From: Reticulitermes lucifugus
Taxonomy: Eukaryota > Arthropoda > Insecta > Blattodea > Rhinotermitidae
DNA: 44,428 bases
Direction of reading: 5' to 3'
NCBI GenBank assembly: GCA_026260175.1
Contig: JAKCWW010003066.1
Span: 1 to 44,428 of the forward strand
Positions 39,101-43,780 of this stretch are shown in pieces. The first letter of the stretch is position 1. Each line of letters starts with the position of its first letter. The notes beneath the pieces were generated by a model. The model was not told the DNA's origin. It saw nothing but the letters and a program-made list of their open reading frames with translations, and did no database searches. The position numbers were made by a program, and so were the translations under genes.

Positions 39101-40728
39101 CGATCCTTCACACCCAACAGACTGCCTGTCCATGAAATGTTTCATTGCACCATCACAAGCACGCCAGATTTTTATACTGGTCTCGGTGACCGGGGTCAAT
39201 CACATAAACAACGTCAGATCTGCTGGGATATGACTACCTGATCCTTGAAAATGAAGTTACCAGGTCTCTTCGAAAAGTCGGGAACCACTCGCCCAACGAC
39301 AAGGCGTCATATCCCAGAGGACGTGAATATTCAATTATACCGCTGTAAGAACCTGAAATCCCGAAACTACAGACAGGTGAAAACGTAGTAGCAGGTCCAC
39401 TGTTTCTTCTTATCTTTATCTCTTCAAAGATTTGCCTTCTTCAATTTACACAGTAATCTCTTCTCCTAGCCTTCATTTTCCAATACTTGATCTTCCAGGG
39501 TGGACTTAATTTTCGCTTATGTAGAGGTCTCTCGTCTTCTTCTTTCTTCTCCTCATCCTCTTCTCTCTCCTCTTCCTACTCCTTGCGGTGATCAGTACGC
39601 TACGTCTTTCGATAACTATCCCTCCTCCTTGTTTTACGCACGTTCTCATATTTTAGCAGCAGATCTGCAAGAGCCTAGGCCCAATGTGTCAAAATATAAC
39701 TGGGAACTTTGCCTACCAATCAACATAAAGAGCAGAATGGCCATAAGAACCCAGCTTCTGGTCTAACCTGAAGATCGTAACGAAAAGTGTTAGCTGTAAA
39801 TTGTCAATAATAATTGCTGACGCATAATTAACAGGCAAGATGTTAATACAATTGGCATTAGTATACACAAAGGCGATTCCTTTAACGCTGTTATTTGGAA
39901 TGACATTTTAAGAAACTGGTGGTATACAGAAGGGACGAATAAAATTAAACTAATAATTATGTTGGTGAATTTAGCCGGGAGAATTTTACTGTATAAATAC
40001 AAAACGCAGAATTATGTAAAACGTGTATTGCGCCCAAACATATTTCTATAATGTCATTGCTGTAGTCCTACAAAATTATCTTCGTGGAATCGTTAGGCTG
40101 TGTTCCATAAGAAAGTACTCGCACATGTAAAAGTCAATGCACAAACCGCCGTAAACAAATTACAGTGTACCTAAAAATGTAATAAAATGTCTAAGAGATA
40201 CGGAAGATTTTACAATTCTTCCCTTAGAGAACGATTAATAATGCATAATGATAAATTATTTAAAACACAGAGATCGAAAATCCTCTCTTCCCTGAACGCG
40301 GAGGCAGCGGATTCCTCCGAAGTATTGGAAAATTTCTACCGGGAAAAATAGGATGACATACGAGGTGTAATTACACGATTCGAGTTACCAGGCCTTATTC
40401 TCGTACCCTTCAATGCCCTTGCAATTTGCGTACTTTTATAACAAAGCAGAATTGTGGTTCTTACCGAAGCTACGATTGTAACTAGATAGCGCTGCGTACG
40501 CTCGAAGTCCAGACTCCTGTTAACGGTGACCTGTCCTTGGTGCGGCAGGTTGATGGAGAAGTAACCTACACCGTCTGCCACGTTGATCCGGTTTCGACCC
40601 ACACCGTCATCTGTGCCAAGCCCCTTGCCATCGCCGGGGACGATGAAATACTCCACTAATCCATTCACACCTGCATCAACATCCTTCGCATGAACGCCCT
40701 GGAAGATGGTGGTTCCTACTGGCGTCAG
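9199..40728 (-). CDS. Cad99C: Cad99C / protocadherin-15-like cadherin, 24 exons, 5' end missing
   Basis: Long cadherin of the Cad99C/PCDH15 family. By family knowledge this is an apical adhesion protein: fly Cad99C controls microvillus length, and vertebrate PCDH15 forms the lower part of hair-cell tip links. Seen in sequence: 24 exons with canonical GT-AG borders join in one open frame of 1419 codons plus TAA. Order: EC2 (distal, residues 1-118), EC3 (119-240), EC4 (241-355), EC5 (356-456), EC6 (457-555), EC7 (556-656), EC8 (657-757), EC9 (758-868), EC10 (869-980), EC11 (981-1081), MAD12-like domain (1082-about 1205), transmembrane helix (about 1216-1240), cytoplasmic tail ending ETTTEL. Family-specific matches are LTPVGTTIF in EC2, DRARN...TTTTLTV, the two EC3 cysteines (CMLHEGSC), and VIDPETEKILDRN in MAD12. 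EC1 is absent, so the gene starts outside the window or is misordered (see the signal exon at 36958-37035). Family assignment is strong; orthology to fly Cad99C is inferred from the arthropod-type tail. Confidence 0.93.
9525..9644. mobile_element. Fold-back element, cttctgggat family, copy 1
   Basis: Arms of ~47 bp: ttcttctgagatattgtgct at the left and agcacaatatcccagaag-type sequence at the right, about four mismatches. Intron W-X. Confidence 0.75.
10425..10590 (-). CDS. Cad99C: Cad99C exon W: cytoplasmic tail
   Basis: 166 nt, phase 1 in, 2 out, acceptor cacgattacag, donor gtgaga. Codes GQQSPVSSDAATTARASSIA, a Gly/Arg stretch, and HDPPFMPVTNPMYQR. Low-complexity Ser/Ala start, no recognised domain. 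Confidence 0.88.
10724..10847 (-). CDS. Cad99C: Cad99C exon V: cytoplasmic tail
   Basis: 124 nt, phase 0 in, 1 out, acceptor ggttcttcag, donor gtaaga. Residues 1277-1317 plus one base: MSVPLDDSDSYNDLQLDFSG, KNHAFSLDNVSYITKENGDS. It is acidic and rich in Ser/Tyr, so it has possible phosphorylation sites. Confidence 0.9.
11199..11295 (-). CDS. Cad99C: Cad99C exon U: juxtamembrane cytoplasmic tail
   Basis: 97 nt, phase 2 in, 0 out, acceptor atattttcag, donor gtatgt. Codes RYKAYKERMQRMYVVPRYDP then VFVEPNLKEYETQ. It is basic next to the membrane. It looks like the tail of arthropod Cad99C rather than the proline-rich tail of vertebrate PCDH15 (from memory). Confidence 0.9.
12007..12228 (-). CDS. 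Cad99C: Cad99C exon T: end of MAD12 and transmembrane helix
   Basis: 222 nt, phase 2/2, acceptor tttgtgcag, donor gtatgt. Residues 1170-1243 (plus split codons). After GIHPPLTVPKIITAIAVSWE comes a hydrophobic run, FPYALIVIACIILVLGIVGI (about 1216-1240), then ISWSR at the inner face. This is the only transmembrane segment in the encoded protein. Confidence 0.94.
12422..12687 (-). CDS. Cad99C: Cad99C exon S: MAD12-like membrane-adjacent domain
   Basis: 266 nt, phase 0 in, 2 out, acceptor tttgtttcag, donor gtaaca. Residues 1082-1169 plus two bases. The run DVWFYVIDPETEKILDRNST matches the PCDH15 membrane-adjacent domain (VYAIDPQTNRAIDRN) better than any EC repeat, and it has no DxNDN or LDRE. 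By family knowledge this domain supports dimerisation near the membrane; I infer the same here. Confidence 0.92.
12777..12943. mobile_element. Fold-back element, cttctgggat family, copy 2
   Basis: Ends cagtcttctgagatgt and acatcccagaagacagtg are inverted. Inner motifs gacgtttcagggga and tccctctgaaacgtaggt and a central gaagatgga are shared with other copies. Intron R-S. Confidence 0.7.
13179..13264. repeat. Inverted repeat around a TATG/CATA centre
   Basis: The left arm ttcaaactccttcaaaaaaa and the right arm ttttttgaaggagtttgaa are perfect complements. The centre is a CATA/TATG microsatellite that is also nearly self-complementary. It lies in the intron between exons R and S, about 86 bp in all. 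Confidence 0.85.
13440..13525. repeat. Fold-back repeat with ~24-bp arms
   Basis: ttttggaagttggctctgct near 13440 and agcagaaccatcttccaaaa near 13520 are inverted copies with about three mismatches over 24 bp. Both strands keep short open frames because of this symmetry (GSWLCFHH / GRWFCFQHH). Intron R-S. Transposon-derived, not a gene. Confidence 0.7.
13888..14103 (-). CDS. Cad99C: Cad99C exon R: EC11 core
   Basis: 216 nt, phase 0/0, acceptor gtttgcag, donor gtaagt. Residues 1010-1081: AEDADSGKYGQLSYSIAPNS, FFKIDQTSGIITTTNTF, FRFNVQVTDNPNSSSDSFTA, ending EAPVV. DADSGKYG is the DxD calcium motif. Confidence 0.93.
14931..15062 (-). CDS. Cad99C: Cad99C exon Q: EC10-EC11 linker and start of EC11
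   Basis: 132 nt, phase 0/0, acceptor ttttctgcag, donor gtaagc. Residues 966-1009: VKVNVVDVNDNKPHFIFPNA (canonical DVNDN linker), then KYFGAIPVDSQIGTVVLQVK. Confidence 0.93.
15638..15789 (-). CDS. Cad99C: Cad99C exon P: EC10 core
   Basis: 152 nt, phase 1 in, 0 out, acceptor aaaattgcag, donor gtaagt. Residues 915-965: GLFYTSITEDRNCELRLKTA, NLDHEKKSEYQLQMKLD and SKSTAT. This is the only phase-1 junction (O/P) among the extracellular exons. Confidence 0.91.
15849..15879. repeat. (TAG)n microsatellite
   Basis: Imperfect run of tag/gca triplets in the intron between exons O and P, about 20 bp from the exon O donor. Confidence 0.9.
15898..16147 (-). CDS. Cad99C: Cad99C exon O: end of EC9, start of EC10
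   Basis: 250 nt, phase 0 in, phase 1 out, acceptor acctcttctag, donor gtaagg. Residues 832-914 plus one base. The EC9-EC10 linker (VYVRHVATVPPEQGIGF) has no DxNDN motif. In PCDH15 the same linker (VLHPGEIPRF) also lacks calcium sites and is bent. EC10 begins ADNYYTVEVLENATANTLIK. Confidence 0.92.
16709..16825 (-). CDS. Cad99C: Cad99C exon N: EC9 core
   Basis: 117 nt, phase 0/0, acceptor attttcag, weak donor gtacac. Residues 793-831: VRYELVGRGKAQKYFQIDPD, TGVIEVRDDLRKETTTEYE. Confidence 0.9.
17317..17448 (-). CDS. Cad99C: Cad99C exon M: EC8-EC9 linker and start of EC9
   Basis: 132 nt, phase 0/0, acceptor attatttcag, donor gtatat. Residues 749-792. Exon L ends in L and M starts DRNDIPPVF, giving the calcium linker LDRNDIPPVF. 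Then VTLNDDVPIGTTVTSLIATD and SDGTSPGNK. Confidence 0.92.
18184..18393 (-). CDS. Cad99C: Cad99C exon L: EC8 core
   Basis: 210 nt, phase 0/0, acceptor ctttactag, donor gtaatt. Residues 679-748: ADDPDTNQKITYVIKQ, FSIDPKTGIITTTRGLDYEK and RVIINVL. The three T codons come from a short TAG-type repeat in the exon (18291-18300). A 6-residue Gly/Pro stretch (PGTGPG) lies before the last strand. Confidence 0.92.
18508..18680 (-). mobile_element. 3' end of a non-LTR retrotransposon, degraded
   Basis: Read on the minus strand it resembles the last codons of an ORF2 of the type MDWIxLAQDRDxW, now with stops (TATGGACTGAATTGGTCTGG), followed by a tail with ctgctccatggag. Homologous to 41968-42135. Intron K-L. 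Confidence 0.5.
18979..19152 (-). CDS. Cad99C: Cad99C exon K: end of EC7, start of EC8
   Basis: 174 nt, phase 0/0, acceptor ggtttgcag, donor gtagga. Residues 621-678: EYRFVVTAKDGAADPRIATA, linker VEVVDVDDELPIF and the EC8 start SYEAQVPENMPDYMVTQVK. The donor after VK was chosen over an upstream GT because exon L continues as ADDPDTN. Confidence 0.93.
19180..19290 (-). mobile_element. SINE fragment related to 30815-31121
   Basis: ccacaacatgaaggcatatg, gtatggctccactcattcat and gggtgagtggttga align with ccacgccatgaaagcatgtg, gtatagctccagtcattctt and aggtgagtgatcgg at 30845-30930, roughly 70 percent by eye. No tRNA head. Intron J-K. Confidence 0.6.
19612..19705. mobile_element. Fold-back element, cttctgggat family, degraded copy
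   Basis: Keeps the family core accctgaagatggaagcag and ccctgaaacgtgggtatcc but lacks clear terminal cttctgggat ends. Intron J-K. Confidence 0.45.
19733..19965 (+). mobile_element. Probable degraded tRNA-derived SINE
   Basis: B-box-like ggttcaaatcttgacc is followed by accagctaaactgactgagg tttttttacagttttg, a body type common in arthropod SINEs, and a tail region with cttccaggaagatgctgggg. No clear A box or TSD. Confidence 0.4.
20631..20765. mobile_element. Fold-back element, cttctgggat family, copy 4
   Basis: Left gattcaggtcttctgggaca, right cacatcccagaaaacttgaatc, inverted with a few mismatches. Centre aacgtttgaaaag. Intron J-K. Confidence 0.65.
20985..21269 (-). CDS. Cad99C: Cad99C exon J: end of EC6, most of EC7
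   Basis: 285 nt, the longest exon, phase 0/0, acceptor tttaacag, donor gtaagt. Residues 526-620. Linker VTDINDKNPEFTDL, then the EC7 start PYVFRVHEGEANKKVGNVHA, VDADEGQNA (DxDxGxNA) and LDYEKQR. Confidence 0.94.
22293..22433 (-). CDS. Cad99C: Cad99C exon I: EC6 core
   Basis: 141 nt, phase 0/0, acceptor ttttcag, donor gtatgt. Residues 479-525: AVDPENDPVTYSIVSGNDLR, FAIGDKTGVITVIRKLDRED and RYQL. Textbook EC repeat with LDRE. Confidence 0.93.
22608..22760 (-). CDS. Cad99C: Cad99C exon H: end of EC5, start of EC6
   Basis: 153 nt, phase 0/0, acceptor acttacag, donor gtaagt. Residues 428-478. The EC5-EC6 linker is VVPGPNTRGPVF and lacks the DxNDN acids. PCDH15 has a similarly altered linker here (LPPNNQSPPRF). 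EC6 begins PVYEVQVSEGASINSTVTTVT. Confidence 0.92.
23214..23378 (-). CDS. Cad99C: Cad99C exon G: EC5 core
   Basis: 165 nt, phase 0/0, acceptor catctgtag, donor gtacat. Residues 373-427: VEATDADLGANAEITYSIYH, FKIDPQSGIIET and a final YSITVQ. DAD and the strand motif xIDxxSGxI are typical of EC repeats. No start codon is needed, as this is an internal exon. Confidence 0.92.
23379..25077 (-). other. Intron F-G, no gene seen
   Basis: 1.7-kb AT-rich intron with one possible degraded fold-back element near 24.6-24.8 kb. The plus-strand frames at 23849-24311 are low in complexity and unsupported. Confidence 0.6.
24605..24775. mobile_element. Possible degraded fold-back element of the same family
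   Basis: Contains ctgcctccatcttcgggaac and gttaccagactaac, family-like core pieces, but the termini are not clear. Intron F-G. Confidence 0.3.
25078..25227 (-). CDS. Cad99C: Cad99C exon F: end of EC4, start of EC5
   Basis: 150 nt, phase 0/0, acceptor tttttgtcag, donor gtaagc. Residues 323-372. Carries a complete calcium linker, LNDVNDNAPKLPL, and the EC5 start PPLTVQAGDNKQSVTK. Confidence 0.93.
25744..25881 (-). CDS. Cad99C: Cad99C exon E: EC4 core
   Basis: 138 nt, phase 0/0, acceptor tgttacag, donor gtactt. Residues 277-322, including FEMTTSFFTIDNNGYLIVNV and the LDRD motif (variant of LDRE) before FRFQ. Confidence 0.92.
25882..27368 (-). other. Intron D-E, no gene seen
   Basis: AT-rich intron with a (TTG)n run near its 5' end and a short palindromic TATA tract at 26333-26345. 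No coding exon or clear transposon. Confidence 0.6.
27137..27180. repeat. (TTG)n microsatellite
   Basis: About ten consecutive ttg units after ttattattg, in the intron between exons D and E. Confidence 0.95.
27369..27563 (-). CDS. Cad99C: Cad99C exon D: end of EC3, start of EC4
   Basis: 195 nt, phase 0/0, acceptor ttttttag, donor gtgaga. Residues 212-276. The EC3-EC4 linker reads VKPVDSNPPVV, so only a degenerate form of the DxNDN motif is present. EC4 begins TATATDGYADENAPIGTKV and reaches TVTDEDL, the DxD-type motif. Confidence 0.92.
27909..28127 (-). CDS. Cad99C: Cad99C exon C: EC3 core
   Basis: 219 nt, phase 0/0, acceptor cgttttcag, donor gtaggg. Residues 139-211: VSSGKLAGILNIFPEKIQAI then DMDS (calcium-binding DxD), YSFLSGTPSSYKDFFEIDER and a final FEIIVK. 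It aligns well with PCDH15 EC3 (IQAIDQD ... ILVGTPEDY). Confidence 0.93.
28128..29764 (-). other. Intron B-C, nothing recognised
   Basis: No repeat or coding exon recognised. CpG density climbs from near zero at the 28.1-kb end to moderate near exon B. Confidence 0.6.
29765..29914 (-). CDS. Cad99C: Cad99C exon B: end of EC2, start of EC3
   Basis: 150 nt, phase 0/0, acceptor tttaccag, donor gtaagt. Residues 89-138. Carries the EC2 end (TTTTLTVNVRDDDDQNPSF, an acidic DxNDN-type calcium linker) and the EC3 start with two cysteines (CMLHEGSC) at positions matching the PCDH15 EC3 pair CVLVPNTRDC. The open frame runs on past the donor into the intron; the exon ends at EYSTA because exon C continues the EC3 strand (VSSGKLAG). 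The exon is CpG-rich, unlike most exons further 3'. Confidence 0.93.
30115..30304. mobile_element. Fold-back element, cttctgggat family, copy 6
   Basis: Left arm: attcaagtcttctgggatgt, ...gtcgactggtaagtagttac, cgacgtttcagagg. Right arm, on the minus strand: gatcaagcgttctgcgatat, ...atcgactggtaaatagtttt, gacgcttcg. Centre aacctgaagatggaagagc. Intron A-B. Confidence 0.75.
30815..31121 (-). mobile_element. tRNA-derived SINE, third family
   Basis: The minus-strand head gggaaccaagatcagttggt cgataagtggttaggc (A box), then gtttcgattcccg (B box). The body includes gctccagtcattcttaacct and gtgagtgatcgg. Flanks tttgtgtttacaaaaac (30798-30814) and ttttgtgtttcaaaac (31122-31137) look like one duplicated target with small changes. 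A truncated relative lies at 19180-19290. Confidence 0.75.
32367..32674 (-). mobile_element. tRNA-derived SINE, second family
   Basis: The minus strand begins ccacacgcggtagcgcagtt ggttgaggc (A box) and has ggttcgattcccg (B box). A ~230-bp body follows. Flanked by gcaaaatg at 32359-32366 and 32675-32682, a likely target-site duplication. Not a functional tRNA: no acceptor-stem pairing or normal anticodon arm. Confidence 0.8.
33950..34012. mobile_element. Possible SINE head remnant
   Basis: gcctgggttcgagccagg contains a B-box-like core in a short palindrome. No A box found. Weak. Confidence 0.25.
35704..35815 (-). other. Coding-like segment of unknown origin
   Basis: The minus strand has an acceptor-like cttattgtcacag, then a frame ETFKYTAHKIGELLYTAVTD and QKPKKYIEFMP, then a donor-like gttagt. 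The frame is open for ~50 codons and looks protein-like. I do not recognise it. Its phase (two bases before the first codon) does not fit the signal exon (phase 0), so the two are not joined simply. It could be chance. Confidence 0.2.
36958..37035 (-). CDS. Signal-peptide first exon nested between exons A and B
   Basis: ATG at 37035 in context taccATGG opens 26 codons, then a perfect donor (GCT|gtaagt), phase 0. The peptide begins MGILMVSLAILLASIIV and ends APVSAQNA: a short n-region, a hydrophobic core and an A-x-A-like cleavage site (VSA|QNA). It is on the same strand as the cadherin and phase-compatible with every extracellular exon up to N. It lies downstream of the EC2 exon A, which is the wrong order for a normal first exon. 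It may be an alternative first exon of the cadherin, the start of a nested unrelated gene, or the true first exon displaced by an assembly error. Splicing straight to exon B would start the protein in the middle of EC2, which argues against a simple truncated isoform. Confidence 0.6.
37197..37204 (-). promoter_or_regulatory. TATA-like box upstream of the signal exon
   Basis: The minus strand reads ATTATATA about 160 nt upstream of the ATG at 37035. It is at a plausible distance for a core promoter with a ~130-nt 5' UTR, but the surroundings are AT-rich and I see no clear initiator, so it may be chance. Confidence 0.2.
39213..39327. mobile_element. Fold-back element, cttctgggat family, copy 7
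   Basis: Left gtcagatctgctgggatatg, right catatcccagaggacgtgaat inverted. Inner accaggtctcttcgaaaag. Intron A-B. Confidence 0.6.
39530..39590. repeat. Pyrimidine-rich tract
   Basis: Some 55 bp almost wholly C and T (tcttcttctttcttctcctc, then tctctctcctcttcc) in the intron between exons A and B. Confidence 0.85.
40465..40728 (-). CDS. Cad99C: Cad99C exon A: EC2, first part
   Basis: 264 nt, phase 0 in and out, acceptor gtccgcag, donor gtaaga. Codes residues 1-88, starting LTPVGTTIFQGVHAKDVDAG, which matches the start of PCDH15 EC2 just after its conserved E. It then has a Gly/Asp-rich stretch (VPGDGKGLGTDDGVG) longer than in PCDH15, and ends LDFERTQRYLVTIVAS. The last residues join directly to exon B (DRARN), as in PCDH15 (ANDRAQN). 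The preceding EC1 exon is not visible upstream to the window end. Confidence 0.93.
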
Positions 40729-40906
40729 CTGCGGACAAACAGAAGGAACTGCAATGTAGTGGGTCATGCATTGCGAAGCTCAGGTGCTGGAAATTGGCAA
40801 AGTTTTATGCTTGTGAATATGACTGCCAGAGGATTGGAGTTTGAGGGATTGTGGCCTATTTTGCGGGATAAAGGGCGGGAAGTGATGTACATTATTTAAA
40901 AGACAC

Positions 40907-41159
40907 TTTTTTTCATGGCTCAACAGCCCCTAGTGGGCCAAGGCCTCATCATTATCCAGGCTTCACGATCATACTCAGACACACCTCTCAGTAGGACTCC
41001 TCTGGACGAGTGATCAGCCCGACGCAGAGACCTCCACCTGACAACACACAACACTGACAAGAGACAGACATCCATGTCCCCGGCGGGATTCGAACCCGCC
41101 ATCCCAGCAAGCGAGCTTCCGCAGACCCACGCCTTAGACTGCGCGGCCACTGGGATCGG
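40907..41159 (-). mobile_element. tRNA-Leu-derived SINE, full length, with 12-bp TSD
   Basis: On the minus strand it starts ccgatcccagtggccgcgca, has an A box (tggccgcgcagtctaaggc) and a B box (gggttcgaatcccgcc), a ~170-bp body, and ends gagccatgaaaaaaa. It is bounded by perfect 12-bp duplications tttaaaagacac at 40895-40906 and 41160-41171. The ORF reading through it (VCLLSVLCVVRWRSLRRAD in part) is not a gene. Confidence 0.92.
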
Positions 41160-41453
41160 TTTAAAAGACACGTGGTGTATGCATATTATAAATGTTACAC
41201 TTATTGTACAGGATCAACTTTTCTTCTGTTTCTACTTTTAAGTATTGAATTAATAATAATAATGATTATTATGCACTTATTTATCCATCTCTGGGTTTTA
41301 TGATCATATGTCGTACAGTTGATTGCTGCATAATAAAGTGCGGGTTTAGAAAATGTTATACATTTTTATATTTTTGTAAAAATGTGCGTCAAAAAGGCTG
41401 CAAAGAAAATATTTTATTTTTAATTCAGTGCTGACAAACTTTTACTCGAGATC

Positions 41454-41597
41454 TGTGTTCTTTGGGATTTTACGCAGCATTGAATGGTAGTTTCTTACCG
41501 ACTTTTGGGACAACCTATCGGTTTCATCTTCAAAGTATGTATCGAAACGTCGGTAAGAAACTACCATTCTATGCTGCGTTTAATCCCACAAGACAGC
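41454..41597. mobile_element. Fold-back element, cttctgggat family, copy 8 (long arms)
   Basis: Arms of ~54 bp: ctgtgttctttgggatttta, cgcagcattgaatggtagtt, tcttaccgac, with a nearly perfect inverse copy at 41544-41597. Centre tttcatcttcaaagt. Upstream of exon A. Confidence 0.8.
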
Positions 41598-41967
41598 AGG
41601 TCTCATTTACACCGCGGCGGAAGCCTGAAATCACAGAAACTTTTAATTGTTTTTTACTATATAATTATTACTATGATGGTTGTGTGCAGTGTTTAAGAAA
41701 AAGAAATTCAATATTCTTATTCTTAAAAAATTACATTTTGGTATTATTTATTTTTGTAGTTATTTCTCTGTAGCGAACTGTTTGGAAGTTCATGTGATAT
41801 AGTGATATTCATATTTGATTTTGGCTATTCAATATACTGGTGATATTAGGAATCTAACATTTTATGGCTTTGATGTGTTACAAAACAATACCAAACTGTA
41901 CCTTGAAACAAGCAAACCTCAAAGCGATAGACAAATTTAACCGGCTAAATAACTGACTGCCTGGCCG

Positions 41968-42135
41968 ACTGACTCCATGGGGCACGGTATTCCTTGAGCA
42001 GCCAAAAGTTCCTCAGCTAGTCACGCATTTCCCCCCCCCCATTTTATTGAACCCGAAAGTCCAGTATCCTGTTCGCAAGGTCCCGCCACTTGTCTCTATC
42101 CTGAGCCAGACTAATCCAGTCCATGCCTCCCAAAC
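41968..42135 (-). mobile_element. 3' end of a non-LTR retrotransposon, second copy
   Basis: The minus strand codes GGMDWISLAQDRDKWRDLAN and then ILDFRVQ before a stop, typical of the C-terminus of a reverse-transcriptase ORF in Blattodea repeats (remembered). Shares cctgagccagac, cagtccat and cctcagctagtca with 18508-18680. Confidence 0.55.
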
Positions 42136-42166
42136 TATTACTTTTAATTACATTTCAATATTATCC

Positions 42167-42349
42167 TCACATCTCGTTGGGGCGATTTAAAATCCGAGAA
42201 GTCACCACACCAACGGGGTGCATAACTACACTTACGTTAGCATAAGAGTGAGATATGCTTATACCCTGAAATTCTGACAGTGGGTGTGGACTCGTGACAT
42301 GGAATGTCATGACGTGACCTGGTCTTGATGATAAGCGGGGCAACCACAC
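42167..42349 (-). repeat. Repeat-derived open frame, unrecognised
   Basis: Minus-strand frame with SYANVSVVMHPVGVVTSRIL. It directly follows the non-LTR 3' end, and its style fits transposon-derived pseudo-coding sequence. I do not regard it as a gene. Confidence 0.35.
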
Positions 42350-43490
42350 GGTATATACACAATGGCAAGGCGTATCGCTACACTGTGCCCTGTGACAATC
42401 GTGCCTTGTATCACGACAAGCTTACTGATTCACTTTCTGCAGACGGTGTTTCAACACAGCGCAAACCGACAGCCCACACTTTCTGTCGCGTCATTTCGCC
42501 AGATGACGGAATAGGATTTTTGTCTCTTGTGCTAATTTGGTTTTAATCCAAGTCATATCCCATGTATGTTACAGAAACAACAGAATGTAGGAAGAAGGGA
42601 AGTAAGTTTATATATTTACAGGGAATTGGGCTTCGATATAAGAAATGTTGAAGTATTTGGTTAGAAGAATATTTACAGAAAAAGTAATTGCTTTCCTTAT
42701 CTTGATTTATTGTGCTTGTTTTGATTTTTTGTCACTTTTTTGAGCAGTTACACTTTGCATTTCTATTCTTCTAGTCAGCACGAAATTTGCTCTTCTGGTG
42801 TTTATAAACTGGCTCTGTTTTTTTGGTTAGTGCTCAGCTAGATGATATTTTCCTGCCTTTCATTTAACGTGAAAGTTCATTAACTTTTTCACAAAAGCCC
42901 ACTATTGGAAATGTGCCGCTTTTTAAACAACGATTAGATGGATATTTGTATCGATATTTCACATAACTAAAAATATAACGAAATAACTTAGAAATATGCT
43001 AAGGCCAAAAGTTAGTATACAGTTTCAACAAAAGTGCTGATGAAGGCGGACAATAATTAATGTAAAACGCCACACTTAAACACAAATACCAGCACAGTGT
43101 GGACAGTAAACATGTGTTTGATTACATTCTTTATATCTTTGAACTGTAACTGAACAGGAAATAACAAAGAATACAGATCCAATGTAATAATTAGACAAGC
43201 GTATTTTCCGCTAATTGGGGAAGAGGATACCGTTCCTGTGAGTTAACATTTGTACTAAACTTCACAGAAGTGCTCGCAGGAACCTCCTGTAGTGAAGTGT
43301 GTTTGACGTCAAAGCCCTACGAGAAGCATCAGTTTATTGTTCAGTGAAACTGCATTGACTGGAACCACCAAATCCAACAAAGAATCTCTTTGTCGTGATA
43401 TCGGCCCCATTCTTCATGCACAAGGATAATTAAGCCTGTAGTTATATCCGTGTTTTTTTTCCATTACTATAAAACAAACTTAGGTTGGAG

Positions 43491-43780
43491 ATTCCAGTCT
43501 TCTGCGAATTTACGTCATTTCGACTGGTAAATATTTACCGGCTTGTGGAGGAAGCACTGTGCTTTCTTCTACATGGTCAAACAGTGCAAGAAGTCCATTT
43601 TTTGCTGGAATTCATGTTTCAGGCTATCATTCTGATCGAAATACTGTCCGCCTGCACCAGCCTAATTTTTGTAACTATTTAAAAATGTGTGCTTGAAGAG
43701 ATACACGGGTTAATTTCATATGTTTGTAATTGTGTCAGATATTACCAGTCAACACCACGGAATACTCCAGAAGACTTGTA
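43491..43780. mobile_element. Fold-back element, cttctgggat family, copy 9
   Basis: Left attccagtcttctgcgaatt, tcgactggtaaatatttacc; right, on the minus strand, atacaagtcttctggagtat, tgttgactggtaatatc. Longer interior (~200 bp) than the other copies, so possibly less deleted. Confidence 0.6.

Larger units (their letters stand above)
29915..40464 (-). other. 10.5-kb intron between exons A and B
   Basis: Contains the signal-peptide exon (36958-37035), two SINEs, two fold-back elements, a pyrimidine tract and the unexplained segment at 35.7 kb. I looked for an EC1 exon (DxNDN, LDRE) on the minus strand and found none. CpG-rich throughout. Confidence 0.75.

Noticed and set aside
41080-41159. tRNA-Leu gene
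   Set aside because: Strong T arm (ggcgggttcgaatcccgcc) but part of a 253-bp SINE with a 12-bp target duplication.
43025-43075. Second hammerhead motif (CTGATGA at 43036)
   Set aside because: A GGCG/CGCC stem follows, but there is no GAAA after it, so the core is incomplete.
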